Shown here: one piece after another, positions 1 through 7,406 of the stretch
Layout of the letters: every line of letters begins with the position of its first letter
How positions within the stretch are numbered: position 1 is the stretch's first letter
Assembly (NCBI RefSeq): GCF_037963765.1
Contig: NZ_CP150166.1
Location: forward strand, 1,371,501-1,435,500
Reading direction: 5' to 3'
Origin: Sporosarcina sp. FSL W8-0480
Lineage (GTDB): Bacteria; Bacillota; Bacilli; Bacillales_A; Planococcaceae
Length of the DNA: 64,000 nt
Notes under the pieces: model-generated
Databases searched by the model: none
Seen by the model: only the letters and a program-made list of their open reading frames with translations
What the model was told of the DNA's origin: nothing
Made by a program: the position numbers and the translations under genes

Positions 1-298
1 CTGCCTGCATCACTAAAGAAACATAATCTTCGTCTTCGTGCATCGTTAGGACAATGATCTTTGCTTGTTTATGCGTGGATTTTATTTCCGTCAAAACCTG
101 GATTCCATTCAAGCCTGGCATCGAGATGTCCAATATTAAGATATCCGGTTGTAAGGTATTGTAAAGCCTGATTGCCTCATGTCCGTCTTTTGCTTCTCCT
201 ATCACATGAAAGGAAGGTCTTTTCTTCAACAGTAACTTTAACCCGGCTAAAACCAGAGCGTGATCATCCGCTAACAATATGCTTGTTTTCTCTTCCAA
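1..298 (-). CDS. NarL/FixJ-type response regulator, receiver domain (partial)
   Basis: The minus strand encodes the N-terminal ~99 residues of a two-component response regulator; the rest, presumably with the LuxR-type DNA-binding domain, lies left of the window. The receiver hallmarks are visible: an acidic pair (LLADDHALV) near residue 10, the phospho-acceptor Asp in LILDISMPG near residue 55, and a conserved Thr in IIVLTMHED near residue 82. The start is a TTG at 298, preceded by GGAGG on the minus strand. It begins 5 bases after the histidine kinase stop, so the two are co-transcribed and form a cognate pair. Confidence 0.85.
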   Translation of the reverse strand, partial: MEEKTSILLADDHALVLAGLKLLLKKRPSFHVIGEAKDGHEAIRLYNTLQPDILILDISMPGLNGIQVLTEIKSTHKQAKIIVLTMHEDEDYVSLVMQA

Positions 299-302
299 CG
301 GG

Positions 303-1724
303 CTATCCCTCCTTCTGATGTATGGGAATGGCTACAATAACTTCGGTTCCACCCGTACTTGCCTCTCGGATTAAAAATTGACCGCCTAATAATTCGGCTC
401 TCTCTTGCATTCCATAAATTCCAATCCTATTTTGCTCTCGAGCCATTTCGAAATCAGCTTTTTGTATACCTTGCCCGTTATCAAGAATAGAAATATTGAT
501 GGAGCTGTCTTCCATCCAAATTTTTATCATGACAGTAGTCGCCACCGTATGCTTGGCGATATTGGTCAGGCATTCTTGAGTGATCCGATAAAATGCCAAA
601 CTACTATGATCATCTAATGGAATGGGATATTCGGGAGCTTCAAGCGTGACTTCAATCGAATACTTTTCCTTGAAATTTTCGATGTATTTTCTGATCGCTG
701 GCAGTAAACCCATATCATCTAAAATAGGTGGTCTTAACTCCACAGCCAAATCCCTGATTTCCCGTAAAATGCCCGCTGCGATATCTCTGCTTGTATACAA
801 TAATGCTTTTTGCTCCTTATCCTCGGCTTCATCGGCCAATACCCGCATCGTCACCATTAGTGAAGCAAGGGCTTGGCTTGTTTCATCATGTAGTTCGCGT
901 GATATCCTTTTTCTCTCATCCTCTTGTGCTGAAAGCAGTTTTGAGATTAACGTATCCCGAAGTCGTTCTTTTTCTTGTAATTCCTCTAAAAGCTTTTCGA
1001 CTTTTGACCTCGAGCTGATCAGATTATCAGCCATTTCGTTGAACACCCTTACTAATTTTCCGATGTCTTCATCATCCACAACCGGTGCTCTTAAGGATAA
1101 ATTGCCTGCGGAAATTCCTGTAGCAGTATCCACGAGTGTTTCAATAGGTTTCGTTATGATGCGCGTCGTAATATAAGCGATGCCTACAGCGATTAGGCAA
1201 ACTAATAAAGTACCTAAGATCAGATCGCCTATTTTGGATAAGGTATATTCTCTTGGCAACTTCTCCGACATCCCTACTCGAACGAATCCTACTTCACCAT
1301 CTTCAATCGGGACAAGTACATCGTGGATTCTCCCTTCATCAGAAGAGAGTATCGCCAAATCTTTTTCGATGCCCTGAGGAGTATGTGCGTTCAAGATGCC
1401 TTTAGGGATATAATCCGGAAAGGTATGTCCAACAAGCACTTGCTTACTGTTAAATACAAGGATATAGCGGATATCTTCATTTGCCTGCCGAGCCCTTGTG
1501 ATCAAAAGATGAATTGCATAATAGTCCTCAATCAGTATGTAGTCGGAGCTCATCGCTGCAATATTCTCTGCGACAGACTCACCATGTTTTTTAAGATCCT
1601 TCGCCATCGTATCCGTAAGCGAATTCCAAATGATAATCCCTAATAGTAAAGAGAGAAACAATAAGGAAGCGATTATGGATCCTAATATTTTTTGGTTGAT
1701 CTTTAATCTATTAATCCATTTCAT
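303..1724 (-). CDS. NarX/LiaS-type sensor histidine kinase
   Basis: Membrane histidine kinase of about 473 aa. From the N-terminus it has a transmembrane segment, an extracytoplasmic sensor region of roughly 130 residues, a second transmembrane segment (LGTLLVCLIAVGIAYI) and a HAMP linker. A HisKA_3 dimerisation domain follows, with the phospho-accepting His in RISRELHDETSQ and the LRPPILDDMGL stretch typical of this class. The C-terminal HATPase has DNGQG and GIYGMQER motifs. I start at ATG 1724 because GAGG sits six bases upstream; ATG 1736 is in frame but poorly placed, and the longer open frame upstream overlaps the neighbouring gene. It overlaps the PhnD-like gene by 14 bases and feeds the regulator gene downstream. 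Confidence 0.88.
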   Translation of the reverse strand: MKWINRLKINQKILGSIIASLLFLSLLLGIIIWNSLTDTMAKDLKKHGESVAENIAAMSSDYILIEDYYAIHLLITRARQANEDIRYILVFNSKQVLVGHTFPDYIPKGILNAHTPQGIEKDLAILSSDEGRIHDVLVPIEDGEVGFVRVGMSEKLPREYTLSKIGDLILGTLLVCLIAVGIAYITTRIITKPIETLVDTATGISAGNLSLRAPVVDDEDIGKLVRVFNEMADNLISSRSKVEKLLEELQEKERLRDTLISKLLSAQEDERKRISRELHDETSQALASLMVTMRVLADEAEDKEQKALLYTSRDIAAGILREIRDLAVELRPPILDDMGLLPAIRKYIENFKEKYSIEVTLEAPEYPIPLDDHSSLAFYRITQECLTNIAKHTVATTVMIKIWMEDSSINISILDNGQGIQKADFEMAREQNRIGIYGMQERAELLGGQFLIREASTGGTEVIVAIPIHQKEG

Positions 1725-2607
1725 CGAAAACCTCATATAGGCCAGGTTCAAACGGAACGAATCGGTCAATAGATAAACCCTGCAGTGATGGCAATAAATT
1801 TTCCTGTTCGTGCATGGATAGGAAACTATCCATAATGATTTTTTTCTCTTCGTCCGGTAAATTCTTTCTAACGACGATAGGACCTGTTCCAATCGGTTTA
1901 GATTGGATGATGATCTTCAGGCGGTTCATTAATTCAGGCTGTTGAAGCTTGGCTCGGTCCAAGGCGAATGAGTTAACAGCCGCACCATCGACGATTCTAT
2001 CGACAACCGCGTTGAGTGTGTTTTCGTGGTTGTATGTAAAAGTATAATGACCTAAAAAATGCTCAGGAGTTTCCCCTATAGTCTCCAATTGCTTTTCGAA
2101 AAAAAGATAACCTGAATAACTAAAAGGGTCGGTAAACGCAACATTTTTTCCTTTCAAATCAATCAAAGAATCAATTGCACTTTCACTATGTACGACGATA
2201 TACCCGTAATAATAGGGGAGTCCCATACGTTCTTGCATGGCGATTGCCTCAATTCCTTCAAAGTCACGAATCGTAATATAGGCACCAGTCGGAAAGAAGG
2301 CAATATCCGCGCCTCCTTTTATCATCAAGTTATTAATCTCACTATAGCTTTTACGCTGGATTAAAATAGTTGGCCGATTAAGCTGCTCACCAACATAGTT
2401 TGCGATTTCCCGATAGTACATAACTGTATCAGTCGGAGAAAGCACACTTGAAATTGCTACACGAAGGGGAGCATCGTCAACTTGATAGTCAATTGGGGAG
2501 TCGTCAGGTTCAGCGAAGATGATTTTATTAGATGAACGGTCCTGTTCACATCCAGTTATAAATAAAGAAAAAGTTAGGATTACGAATATCCTTATCCACT
2601 CAGTCAT
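1711..2607 (-). CDS. PhnD-like substrate-binding lipoprotein (sensor partner)
   Basis: About 298 aa. A short N-terminus and hydrophobic stretch end in a lipobox (FITGC), so it is an exported lipoprotein. The body matches the PhnD/phosphonate-phosphite binding family (type 2 periplasmic-binding fold), for example LRVAISSVLSPTDT and the segment LKGKNVAFTDPFSYSGY. The start at 2607 is chosen for the GTGGAGG upstream. It overlaps the sensor kinase and no transporter permease or ATPase is adjacent. A sensory role is therefore more likely than transport, as for AioX in the AioXSR arsenite-sensing systems. The ligand is unknown. Confidence 0.75.
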   Translation of the reverse strand: MTEWIRIFVILTFSLFITGCEQDRSSNKIIFAEPDDSPIDYQVDDAPLRVAISSVLSPTDTVMYYREIANYVGEQLNRPTILIQRKSYSEINNLMIKGGADIAFFPTGAYITIRDFEGIEAIAMQERMGLPYYYGYIVVHSESAIDSLIDLKGKNVAFTDPFSYSGYLFFEKQLETIGETPEHFLGHYTFTYNHENTLNAVVDRIVDGAAVNSFALDRAKLQQPELMNRLKIIIQSKPIGTGPIVVRKNLPDEEKKIIMDSFLSMHEQENLLPSLQGLSIDRFVPFEPGLYEVFDEMD

Positions 2608-2716
2608 GTTTTCCTCCACATTTTCGCGTTGCACCAAAGCAGAAATTTATCCCAATTATAACACAAAATAATTAATTATTTGATTGTTCAGTAGTTAACT
2701 ATTTTTCGTGTAGGAG

Positions 2717-2741
2717 AATATCTGACAGTAAATCAGATATT
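2717..2741. promoter_or_regulatory. Palindromic operator candidate in divergent intergenic region
   Basis: Perfect 9-bp inverted repeat AATATCTGA / TCAGATATT with a 7-bp spacer, midway between the divergent PhnD-HK-RR operon and the solute-binding protein gene. Its position fits a binding site for the adjacent response regulator, but this is inference only. Confidence 0.4.
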
Positions 2742-2809
2742 TGCTGATAGTTTGCTGTATTCATATACGTTAGTCTGAAAAAGGGGAAGAGTATTTATTT
2801 GAAAAGGGA

Positions 2810-2823
2810 TGAAAGCGCTTTCT
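2810..2823 (+). promoter_or_regulatory. cre-like catabolite repression site
   Basis: TGAAAGCGCTTTCT matches the Bacillus cre consensus TGWAANCGNTNWCA except at the last base, and its core GAAAGCGCTTTC is a perfect palindrome. It lies about 40 bases upstream of the solute-binding protein start. CcpA repression of that gene is the natural reading, which would suggest a carbon-containing substrate. Confidence 0.6.
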
Positions 2824-2860
2824 TTCAAGCGGGCTAATTAATCCAACAAGGGGGAGTATC

Positions 2861-3889
2861 ATGATGAAAGTGAAAAAACGTATTTCATTAATGCTCATTG
2901 TATGTATCATGCTAATATTGAGTGCATGTGCGGGTGAGAAGGGCAAGGCGGGAGGAAAGGGAGAGTTGACGATATACTCACCACATACTCCAGGGTTTTC
3001 CGAAGAGTTAGCCAAAAAGTTTGAGGAACTACATGGTATAAAAGTGAACGTCCATTATGCTGGAACAAACGTCTTGGTCAACCAAATGATCGCGGAAAAG
3101 AGTAACCCAAAAGCTGACATTTGGAATGGTGGCGGCGGGATTCTTGCATTTGAATCTGCAATTGATAAAGATATCTTAGGCCAATTCATGCCTCAAAGCG
3201 CCAAAGATTGGGCAGTCGTTGAGGATGGCATTAAAATGAAGCACGAGGACGACTATTACGTTGGCGTACAGGTTCAAGTCCTTGGTTTTGCGTACAATAC
3301 GGATTTAGTAACAGAAGAAGAAGCACCAAAAACATGGGAAGATCTATTGGACCCGAAGTGGAAAGGGCAAATACAATTCCCTAATCCGGCCGCATCCGGA
3401 ACGTCTACGTTAATGGTAATGAGCTATATGATGAAACATGGCGAAGAAGCTGGGTGGGAATACTTCCAAAAGCTTGCTGACCAGGCAAACTCAATCCCAG
3501 ACTCCGGATCCGCGCCAACAAGCGCAGTTGCAATGGGAGAGGCGCTGATCGGAATAGGGTTCGACTTCATGGCGTATGACCAAAAAGAAAGAGGAGAAAC
3601 AGTGGATTTCATCCTCCCAGATGTAACGCCAATTTTAGTGAACCCAGCAGCTCTTGTAAAAGATGGACCAAACCCAGAAGCAGGAAAAGAATTCCTGGAA
3701 TTCATGCTTAGTAAAGAAGCCCAAGAAATCATCGCAGACTGGAACCTAATCCCTGTCCATCCTGAAGTAAAGTCAAAAACTCCATTGAATTTAGCGGATA
3801 TTAAATCCCACGCAGCTATTCTTGATATGGACTGGGTGAATGAAAACTATGATCGAATTCGGAATGAGTGGAAGGATAAGATAAAGTAA
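2861..3889 (+). CDS. ABC transporter solute-binding lipoprotein (FbpA/PotD-like)
   Basis: 342-aa exported lipoprotein: basic N-terminus, hydrophobic core and lipobox (ILSAC) near residue 23. The mature part has the type 2 periplasmic-binding fold of the iron/2-aminoethylphosphonate/phosphoglycerate group, with ELTIYSPHTPGF at the start of the domain, KADIWNGGGG and EFMLSKEAQEI near the end. GGGGGAG precedes ATG 2861. No permease or ATPase follows: a terminator comes directly after the stop. It may be the target gene, or a sensing partner, of the divergent PhnD-HK-RR system. A similar arrangement, solute-binding protein plus kinase plus regulator, is known from HptARS for hexose phosphates. 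The substrate cannot be read from the sequence. Confidence 0.8.
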   Translation: MMKVKKRISLMLIVCIMLILSACAGEKGKAGGKGELTIYSPHTPGFSEELAKKFEELHGIKVNVHYAGTNVLVNQMIAEKSNPKADIWNGGGGILAFESAIDKDILGQFMPQSAKDWAVVEDGIKMKHEDDYYVGVQVQVLGFAYNTDLVTEEEAPKTWEDLLDPKWKGQIQFPNPAASGTSTLMVMSYMMKHGEEAGWEYFQKLADQANSIPDSGSAPTSAVAMGEALIGIGFDFMAYDQKERGETVDFILPDVTPILVNPAALVKDGPNPEAGKEFLEFMLSKEAQEIIADWNLIPVHPEVKSKTPLNLADIKSHAAILDMDWVNENYDRIRNEWKDKIK

Positions 3890-3898
3890 ATGACATTG

Positions 3899-3936
3899 AC
3901 CCTTTTCGAGTCTACTGACTTGGAGAGGGTTTTTTA
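3899..3936 (+). terminator. Rho-independent terminator after the solute-binding protein gene
   Basis: ACCCT/AGGGT arms with an internal GTC/GAC pairing, followed by six T. The stem is imperfect. Confidence 0.55.
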
Positions 3937-3948
3937 GGCATAGAAAAA

Positions 3949-3968
3949 GCACTCAAAGATTTGAGTGC
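3949..3968 (-). terminator. Terminator for the small minus-strand gene
   Basis: Perfect 9-bp stem GCACTCAAA / TTTGAGTGC with a two-base loop. On the minus strand it is followed by TTTTTC, and it sits directly after the stop of the 71-aa gene. Confidence 0.7.
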
Positions 3969-3970
3969 GC

Positions 3971-4186
3971 TTAATAAATAGTAGTCTTTGTCTCTTTATA
4001 ATAGTTTAAAATGACCGTGTACTTGTTTTCACCGCACCACAGTACCTGATGGATTTCGACTTCTGGAGTTCCTTTTTCTCTCTTACAGTTCCATACAATT
4101 CCCTCTATACCAGATTTAACACTCAGAATGCCGGACCCTAAAGTGAATTCTCCGATATACTGTCCCTTTGTTAATGTAGATATCAT
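3971..4186 (-). CDS. Hypothetical 71-aa protein
   Basis: Unrecognised small soluble protein with two cysteines (IVWNCKREKG and VLWCGENKY) and a C-terminal strand-like stretch. GGGGGTG precedes the start ATG, and a clean terminator follows the stop at the end of the reading frame; together these support a real gene. No function is suggested by the sequence or neighbours. Confidence 0.5.
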   Translation of the reverse strand: MISTLTKGQYIGEFTLGSGILSVKSGIEGIVWNCKREKGTPEVEIHQVLWCGENKYTVILNYYKETKTTIY

Positions 4187-4240
4187 TTATCACACCCCCA
4201 CTGAGTCCATTCGCCAAGAAAGGTGAAAATCCTTCAAGTT

Positions 4241-4289
4241 GGGTACCAGCTTCTCATTGAATTTCGAATTGTTTCGGAACCTGGTACCC
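4241..4289. repeat. Palindromic repeat, family A (copy A1)
   Basis: Imperfect palindrome with outer arms GGGTACCAG / CTGGTACCC and the inner core TTGAATTTCGAATTG. It is one of nine related copies in the window (see A2 to A9) and lies in the promoter region of the following gene. Confidence 0.8.
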
Positions 4290-4350
4290 AGCTTTATATT
4301 CCTTTACAATAGAAGAAAGACGTAGTGAGTAAGGAAGGGGTTAATTACAC

Positions 4351-5484
4351 TTGAAGATACATGGTACGAAAAAGCTATTGGATGCAATTCCATTTGAAGT
4401 GACGGTGGAAGGAGAAGGGGACAACGAACTCTACGCATGGCATGCCAATTTACTGACGATTGACCGAAGGAAGACACTTGTGCTCATGAATAATAGCAAT
4501 CGGTATGTGGTCGTGTTACATGGTTTGAAGGCGAAGGAATTCAAGAATTTGGATATGATCATACATGAAGCAATCCGCAAGACTTTCCGCGCGGAGCGAA
4601 TCCAAGAAGAGGTAATTGACCGCTATCTTGAGGAGGCCGGCCCTGTTACATTCCATAAAACGAAGAATCGGTCATTCGTTGCCCAATTGAACAAGGCGTG
4701 TGACAACGTATGTTTCGACTCACGTAATCTGGATCCTGATGTGCTGGTTAATACAGAAGTGGCGAAGCGGGCGGGCCGGTGGTTGACGGGCGGTGGGAAG
4801 AAGGAGATGATTCGCCCATATGAGGAACTGCGTAAAGATTTGACTGCAATGGCGGAGGGTCCTATTTTCACCGCGGAAGCCGCCGTCATGAAAATTTCTA
4901 TGCCGTTCGAAGGACTTTCCATCTGGCGGCGTGTGCGTGTTCCACTCAATATGCCATTTAACGAGTTCCATAACATGTTGCAAATACTTTTCGGATGGAC
5001 AAACAGCCATCTCCACGAGTTTTACGTGTTTGATCAAACCGAAACGACGGAGCCGTATCACTACTTTTCACCATATCATGTCAAAGGCGATTTCAAGCCG
5101 GTCTTGAATATCGTGATGGACGAGGAACTGATTAGAGATACATCAGAAGTGGAACAGATACTTGAGAAAAACCTATTATTATCTGACGTTGTTCCTAAAA
5201 ATACACTGATGAAATATGTCTACGACTTCGGCGACAATTGGCAGCATGAAATCATCATGGAGGAAATCGTGAACGATGAGTCCATCGTATCACCGGTCTG
5301 CTTGGAAGGCGAAGGCGATGCACCCCCTGAAGATTGCGGAGGAGAACCCGGATTCCGTGAGTTTTTGGCCATTATGAGTGATCCTACTCATCCGGAGCAC
5401 GATTCCATGAAGCAATGGGCGGCAGGGCAGTTATACCAAAGATTTAATAAGGGGCTGGTAAATCATCGGTTGAGGGGGATGTGA
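4351..5484 (+). CDS. Plasmid pRiA4b ORF-3-like family protein
   Basis: 377 aa. The C-terminal half (about residues 180-370) carries the PRiA4_ORF3 domain: SIWRRVRVPLNMPFNEFH, LFGWTNSHLHEF, YDFGDNWQHEI and the acidic Cys/Gly-rich CGGEPGF. The N-terminal ~170 residues form a separate, less conserved domain often fused to it. The start is TTG 4351 with AAGGAAGGGG upstream. The family is widespread in bacteria and on plasmids; its biochemical role is not established. The gene stands alone and ends in a strong inverted repeat at 5500-5532. Confidence 0.75.
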   Translation: MKIHGTKKLLDAIPFEVTVEGEGDNELYAWHANLLTIDRRKTLVLMNNSNRYVVVLHGLKAKEFKNLDMIIHEAIRKTFRAERIQEEVIDRYLEEAGPVTFHKTKNRSFVAQLNKACDNVCFDSRNLDPDVLVNTEVAKRAGRWLTGGGKKEMIRPYEELRKDLTAMAEGPIFTAEAAVMKISMPFEGLSIWRRVRVPLNMPFNEFHNMLQILFGWTNSHLHEFYVFDQTETTEPYHYFSPYHVKGDFKPVLNIVMDEELIRDTSEVEQILEKNLLLSDVVPKNTLMKYVYDFGDNWQHEIIMEEIVNDESIVSPVCLEGEGDAPPEDCGGEPGFREFLAIMSDPTHPEHDSMKQWAAGQLYQRFNKGLVNHRLRGM

Positions 5485-5499
5485 GGTGGGGAAGGTAGT

Positions 5500-5532
5500 T
5501 TTTGAGGTACTTGTGCAGCAGGTACCTCAAAA
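5500..5532 (+). repeat. Short GTACC hairpin, possible collapsed family B repeat
   Basis: Perfect 11-bp arms TTTTGAGGTAC / GTACCTCAAAA around TTGTGCAGCAG. The arm ends (AGGTAC, TTGTGC, GTACCT) resemble the termini of the 139-bp family B repeats, so it may be a deletion derivative. It may also help end transcription of the upstream gene, although the T-run is weak. Confidence 0.5.
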
Positions 5533-5768
5533 CAACATCTTAAAATCCTATCCAAAACCGCATAAATTCAGTAATTCGCGCATAATTTCAAAAACGCACT
5601 CATAAACGAATGTAAAGATTTATAAACGCTAATAACTCTCCACTCTTCACTCTTCACATCACTGAAGGCGAAGATACTACTTCTACGGGTTTCAACCTTA
5701 AAAGGTTTCGGGATTGTTGAAATTGGATTTAGATGCCTGGATTAAGTACCGCATTTAAGCACAGCACA
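5533..5768. other. Non-coding stretch, no gene recognised
   Basis: AT-rich sequence without a supported reading frame. I see no promoter or RNA signature that I can defend. Confidence 0.4.
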
Positions 5769-5846
5769 CTAATCGATATATTGAAGAGGGAAGCGGTGAA
5801 GTTTCCGTATTATGCAGAGGGGTGGGGAGGTAGGGTGAGAATGTAA
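5769..5846 (+). pseudogene. 3'-end remnant of a copy of the gene at 15289-15732
   Basis: The reading frame here ends KREAVKFPYYAEGWGG... . The segment REAVKFPYYA is identical to the C-terminus of the 147-aa phage-module protein at 15289-15732, and the DNA matches closely (gcggtgaagtttcc). Only the last ~26 codons remain. This suggests that a second copy of the DnaD/DnaB-like module once lay here, next to the short GTACC hairpin. Confidence 0.65.
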
Positions 5847-5848
5847 AA

Positions 5849-5886
5849 GCAACGACCCTGAGTTAACTTGCTGACAGGTTCGTTGC
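5849..5886 (-). terminator. Terminator of the Rpn-type remnant
   Basis: GCAACGA...CCTG arms pair with CAGG...TCGTTGC; on the minus strand the stem is followed by TTTTAC. It lies directly after the stop of the minus-strand remnant. Confidence 0.6.
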
Positions 5887-5901
5887 TTCAATTTAGGATG
5901 G

Positions 5902-6012
5902 TTATTTCTCTTTCTCAATAATTGAATGGACTTCTTGAACGGAAAGCTTAGTGACTTCTGCAATAAAAGATAGCGGAGTATTTTTTTGATAAAGCGCTAT
6001 AACCAATTCAAT
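5902..6012 (-). pseudogene. C-terminal remnant of an Rpn/PD-(D/E)XK nuclease-transposase
   Basis: The minus frame reads ...LYQKNTPLSFIAEVTKLSVQEV... before its stop. This parallels the C-terminus of the remnant at 35487-35978 (RKGTPTEFIAEVTHLEKEEI). The tail is typical of Rpn-family recombination-promoting nucleases. The nuclease domain is absent and no start codon is available. Confidence 0.6.
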
Positions 6013-6146
6013 CCCTATCTAAAAATACTGCTTGAATGTGCAAGATGATATTACCTCCATTCATGTGTCATTACATCTTCTCTTTAAAGGAAGGAAAATC
6101 CTTCAATTTATTATGTACATGTGCACCACAAATATAAAGAAAGGTA

Positions 6147-6189
6147 GCCTCTTAATGTCCTGTCTTTAGTAAGAAAGGGATTAAGAGGC
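6147..6189 (-). terminator. Hairpin downstream of the 6262-6492 gene
   Basis: 10-bp stem GCCTCTTAAT / ATTAAGAGGC with a 23-base loop, followed on the minus strand by a T-rich stretch. It is a possible terminator for the minus-strand gene at 6262-6492. Confidence 0.4.
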
Positions 6190-6261
6190 AACTCGAAAGT
6201 GATAGATAATGATTAATGATGTGTATATCTATTTATTAGATCCGTAAACCTTAAGGAATGA

Positions 6262-6492
6262 TTAGCAACTTTCAACCACTACAGCAGCTGCTAAACACGG
6301 AAGAGTGATTCCTGGAAGGTTAAGTCCAGTAATACAAACCCTTTGGTTGACCGAATCTATTTCTAAAGAAACTGTCACATCAGTAGATACTCCGCCTACT
6401 ACTAAGGTGCCATCGACGCTGACAGTTAGCACGCCGTTATCACAGACTGGAAGCCCGATGCCTGATGCAACTGCAGTGAAACTAACATTCAC
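6262..6492 (-). CDS. Small beta-rich cysteine-containing protein (possibly 5'-truncated)
   Basis: 76 aa if started at GTG 6492. It is rich in Val/Gly/Thr strands (LTVSVDGTLVVGG, VTVSLEID) with Cys at PVCDNG, RVCITG, LPCLAA and the C-terminal ESC. It has no Shine-Dalgarno, and the IS21 element ends 36 bases upstream, so the natural start has probably been lost. It resembles in composition the small protein at 9054-9230 on the other side of the IS. The two may be halves of one gene or tandem paralogues; an in-frame stop outside the IS argues against a simple split. Confidence 0.45.
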   Translation of the reverse strand: MNVSFTAVASGIGLPVCDNGVLTVSVDGTLVVGGVSTDVTVSLEIDSVNQRVCITGLNLPGITLPCLAAAVVVESC

Positions 6493-6597
6493 ATTAGGCA
6501 GTAATGGTTGTTTTTGTCAACATGAAATTGAGCCAGAGCGATCACATCAAAAGTGAGCCACTTTATTCTTTTGATTCCCCAGTATTGGGGAATTATG

Positions 6598-6641
6598 GAT
6601 GTTTATGATTCTGGCCCCGAGGGGCCAGAATCATAAACATC
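6598..6641. repeat. Perfect 21-bp inverted repeat at the istB 3' end
   Basis: Arms 6598-6618 and 6621-6641 are exact reverse complements, from GATGTTTATG inward to GGCCCC, with only two bases between them. The repeat spans the last codons and stop of istB, so the protein tail (VYDSGPSGPES) is encoded by the palindrome. It could stop read-through across the IS end. An unrelated short hairpin CCCCA/TGGGG lies just beyond. Confidence 0.75.
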
Positions 6642-7406
6642 GCGCGCGCCTTCAACCCCCTGATTTGCTTGTCGGAGGCTTTGTCTGAATCGATAAGATT
6701 CGCCATTTAACAGGTGGATGTGAGATCGATGTGTTAAACGATCAAGCAACGCAGCTGTCATTTTTTCATCTCCAAAGATGGTAGTCCATTCTGAGAATTC
6801 CAGATTGGTGGTAATGATGACGCTCGCGCGTTCATAACGTCCCGAGAAAAACTGGAATAGTAATTCCGCACCGGTTCTTGAAAAGGGGACATAGCCTAAC
6901 TCATCCACAATGATCACATCATATTTGAGCCACTTCTTCTCAAAAGCACCTCGTTTGTGTTCTTCGTTAGCCATCAAAAGCTCTTCCACCAGTTCAGCTG
7001 CCGTAATGAATTTGACATTGAAACCATTCTGAATAAGTTCAATCCCCAGCCCAGTTGACAAATGAGACTTCCCAGTCCCACTGTTACCAAGAAAAATTAT
7101 ATTCTCCTTCTTTTCGATGAAATCTCCTTTGGCCAATGTCAGGAACCGATTTCGATTAAGACTTGGCATCAGGCTGAAATCATACATATCCAATGTCTTA
7201 TGGACAGGGAACTTTGCCTGTTTTAGGCGTCGTTGTCGCTGATTTTCCTCTCTGGTCGCCACCTCTACCTCCAATAATGCAAGTAGATACTCCTCGTAGC
7301 TCAAATTTCTTTCTTCAGCTTCCCGTGCAAGTGACCGATATTGTCTGGCGACTGACGGCATACGAAGTTGTTTTGTCATATGGTCTAAAAGTAATTCAGT
7401 TGTCAT
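6603..7406 (-). CDS. istB: IS21-family helper ATPase IstB
   Basis: 267-aa AAA+ ATPase that assists the IstA transposase in target capture. Walker A is GNSGTGKSH (about residue 107) and Walker B VIIVDELGY (about residue 166), with the DnaC-like arrangement typical of IstB. The start ATG overlaps the istA stop (TAATG), giving translational coupling. The extreme C-terminus is read from the 21-bp palindrome. Confidence 0.93.
   Translation of the reverse strand: MTTELLLDHMTKQLRMPSVARQYRSLAREAEERNLSYEEYLLALLEVEVATREENQRQRRLKQAKFPVHKTLDMYDFSLMPSLNRNRFLTLAKGDFIEKKENIIFLGNSGTGKSHLSTGLGIELIQNGFNVKFITAAELVEELLMANEEHKRGAFEKKWLKYDVIIVDELGYVPFSRTGAELLFQFFSGRYERASVIITTNLEFSEWTTIFGDEKMTAALLDRLTHRSHIHLLNGESYRFRQSLRQANQGVEGARDVYDSGPSGPES

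Noticed and set aside
622-1176. 184-aa plus-strand open frame
   Set aside because: Exact antisense shadow of the histidine kinase gene; low-complexity Ser-rich translation and no ribosome site.
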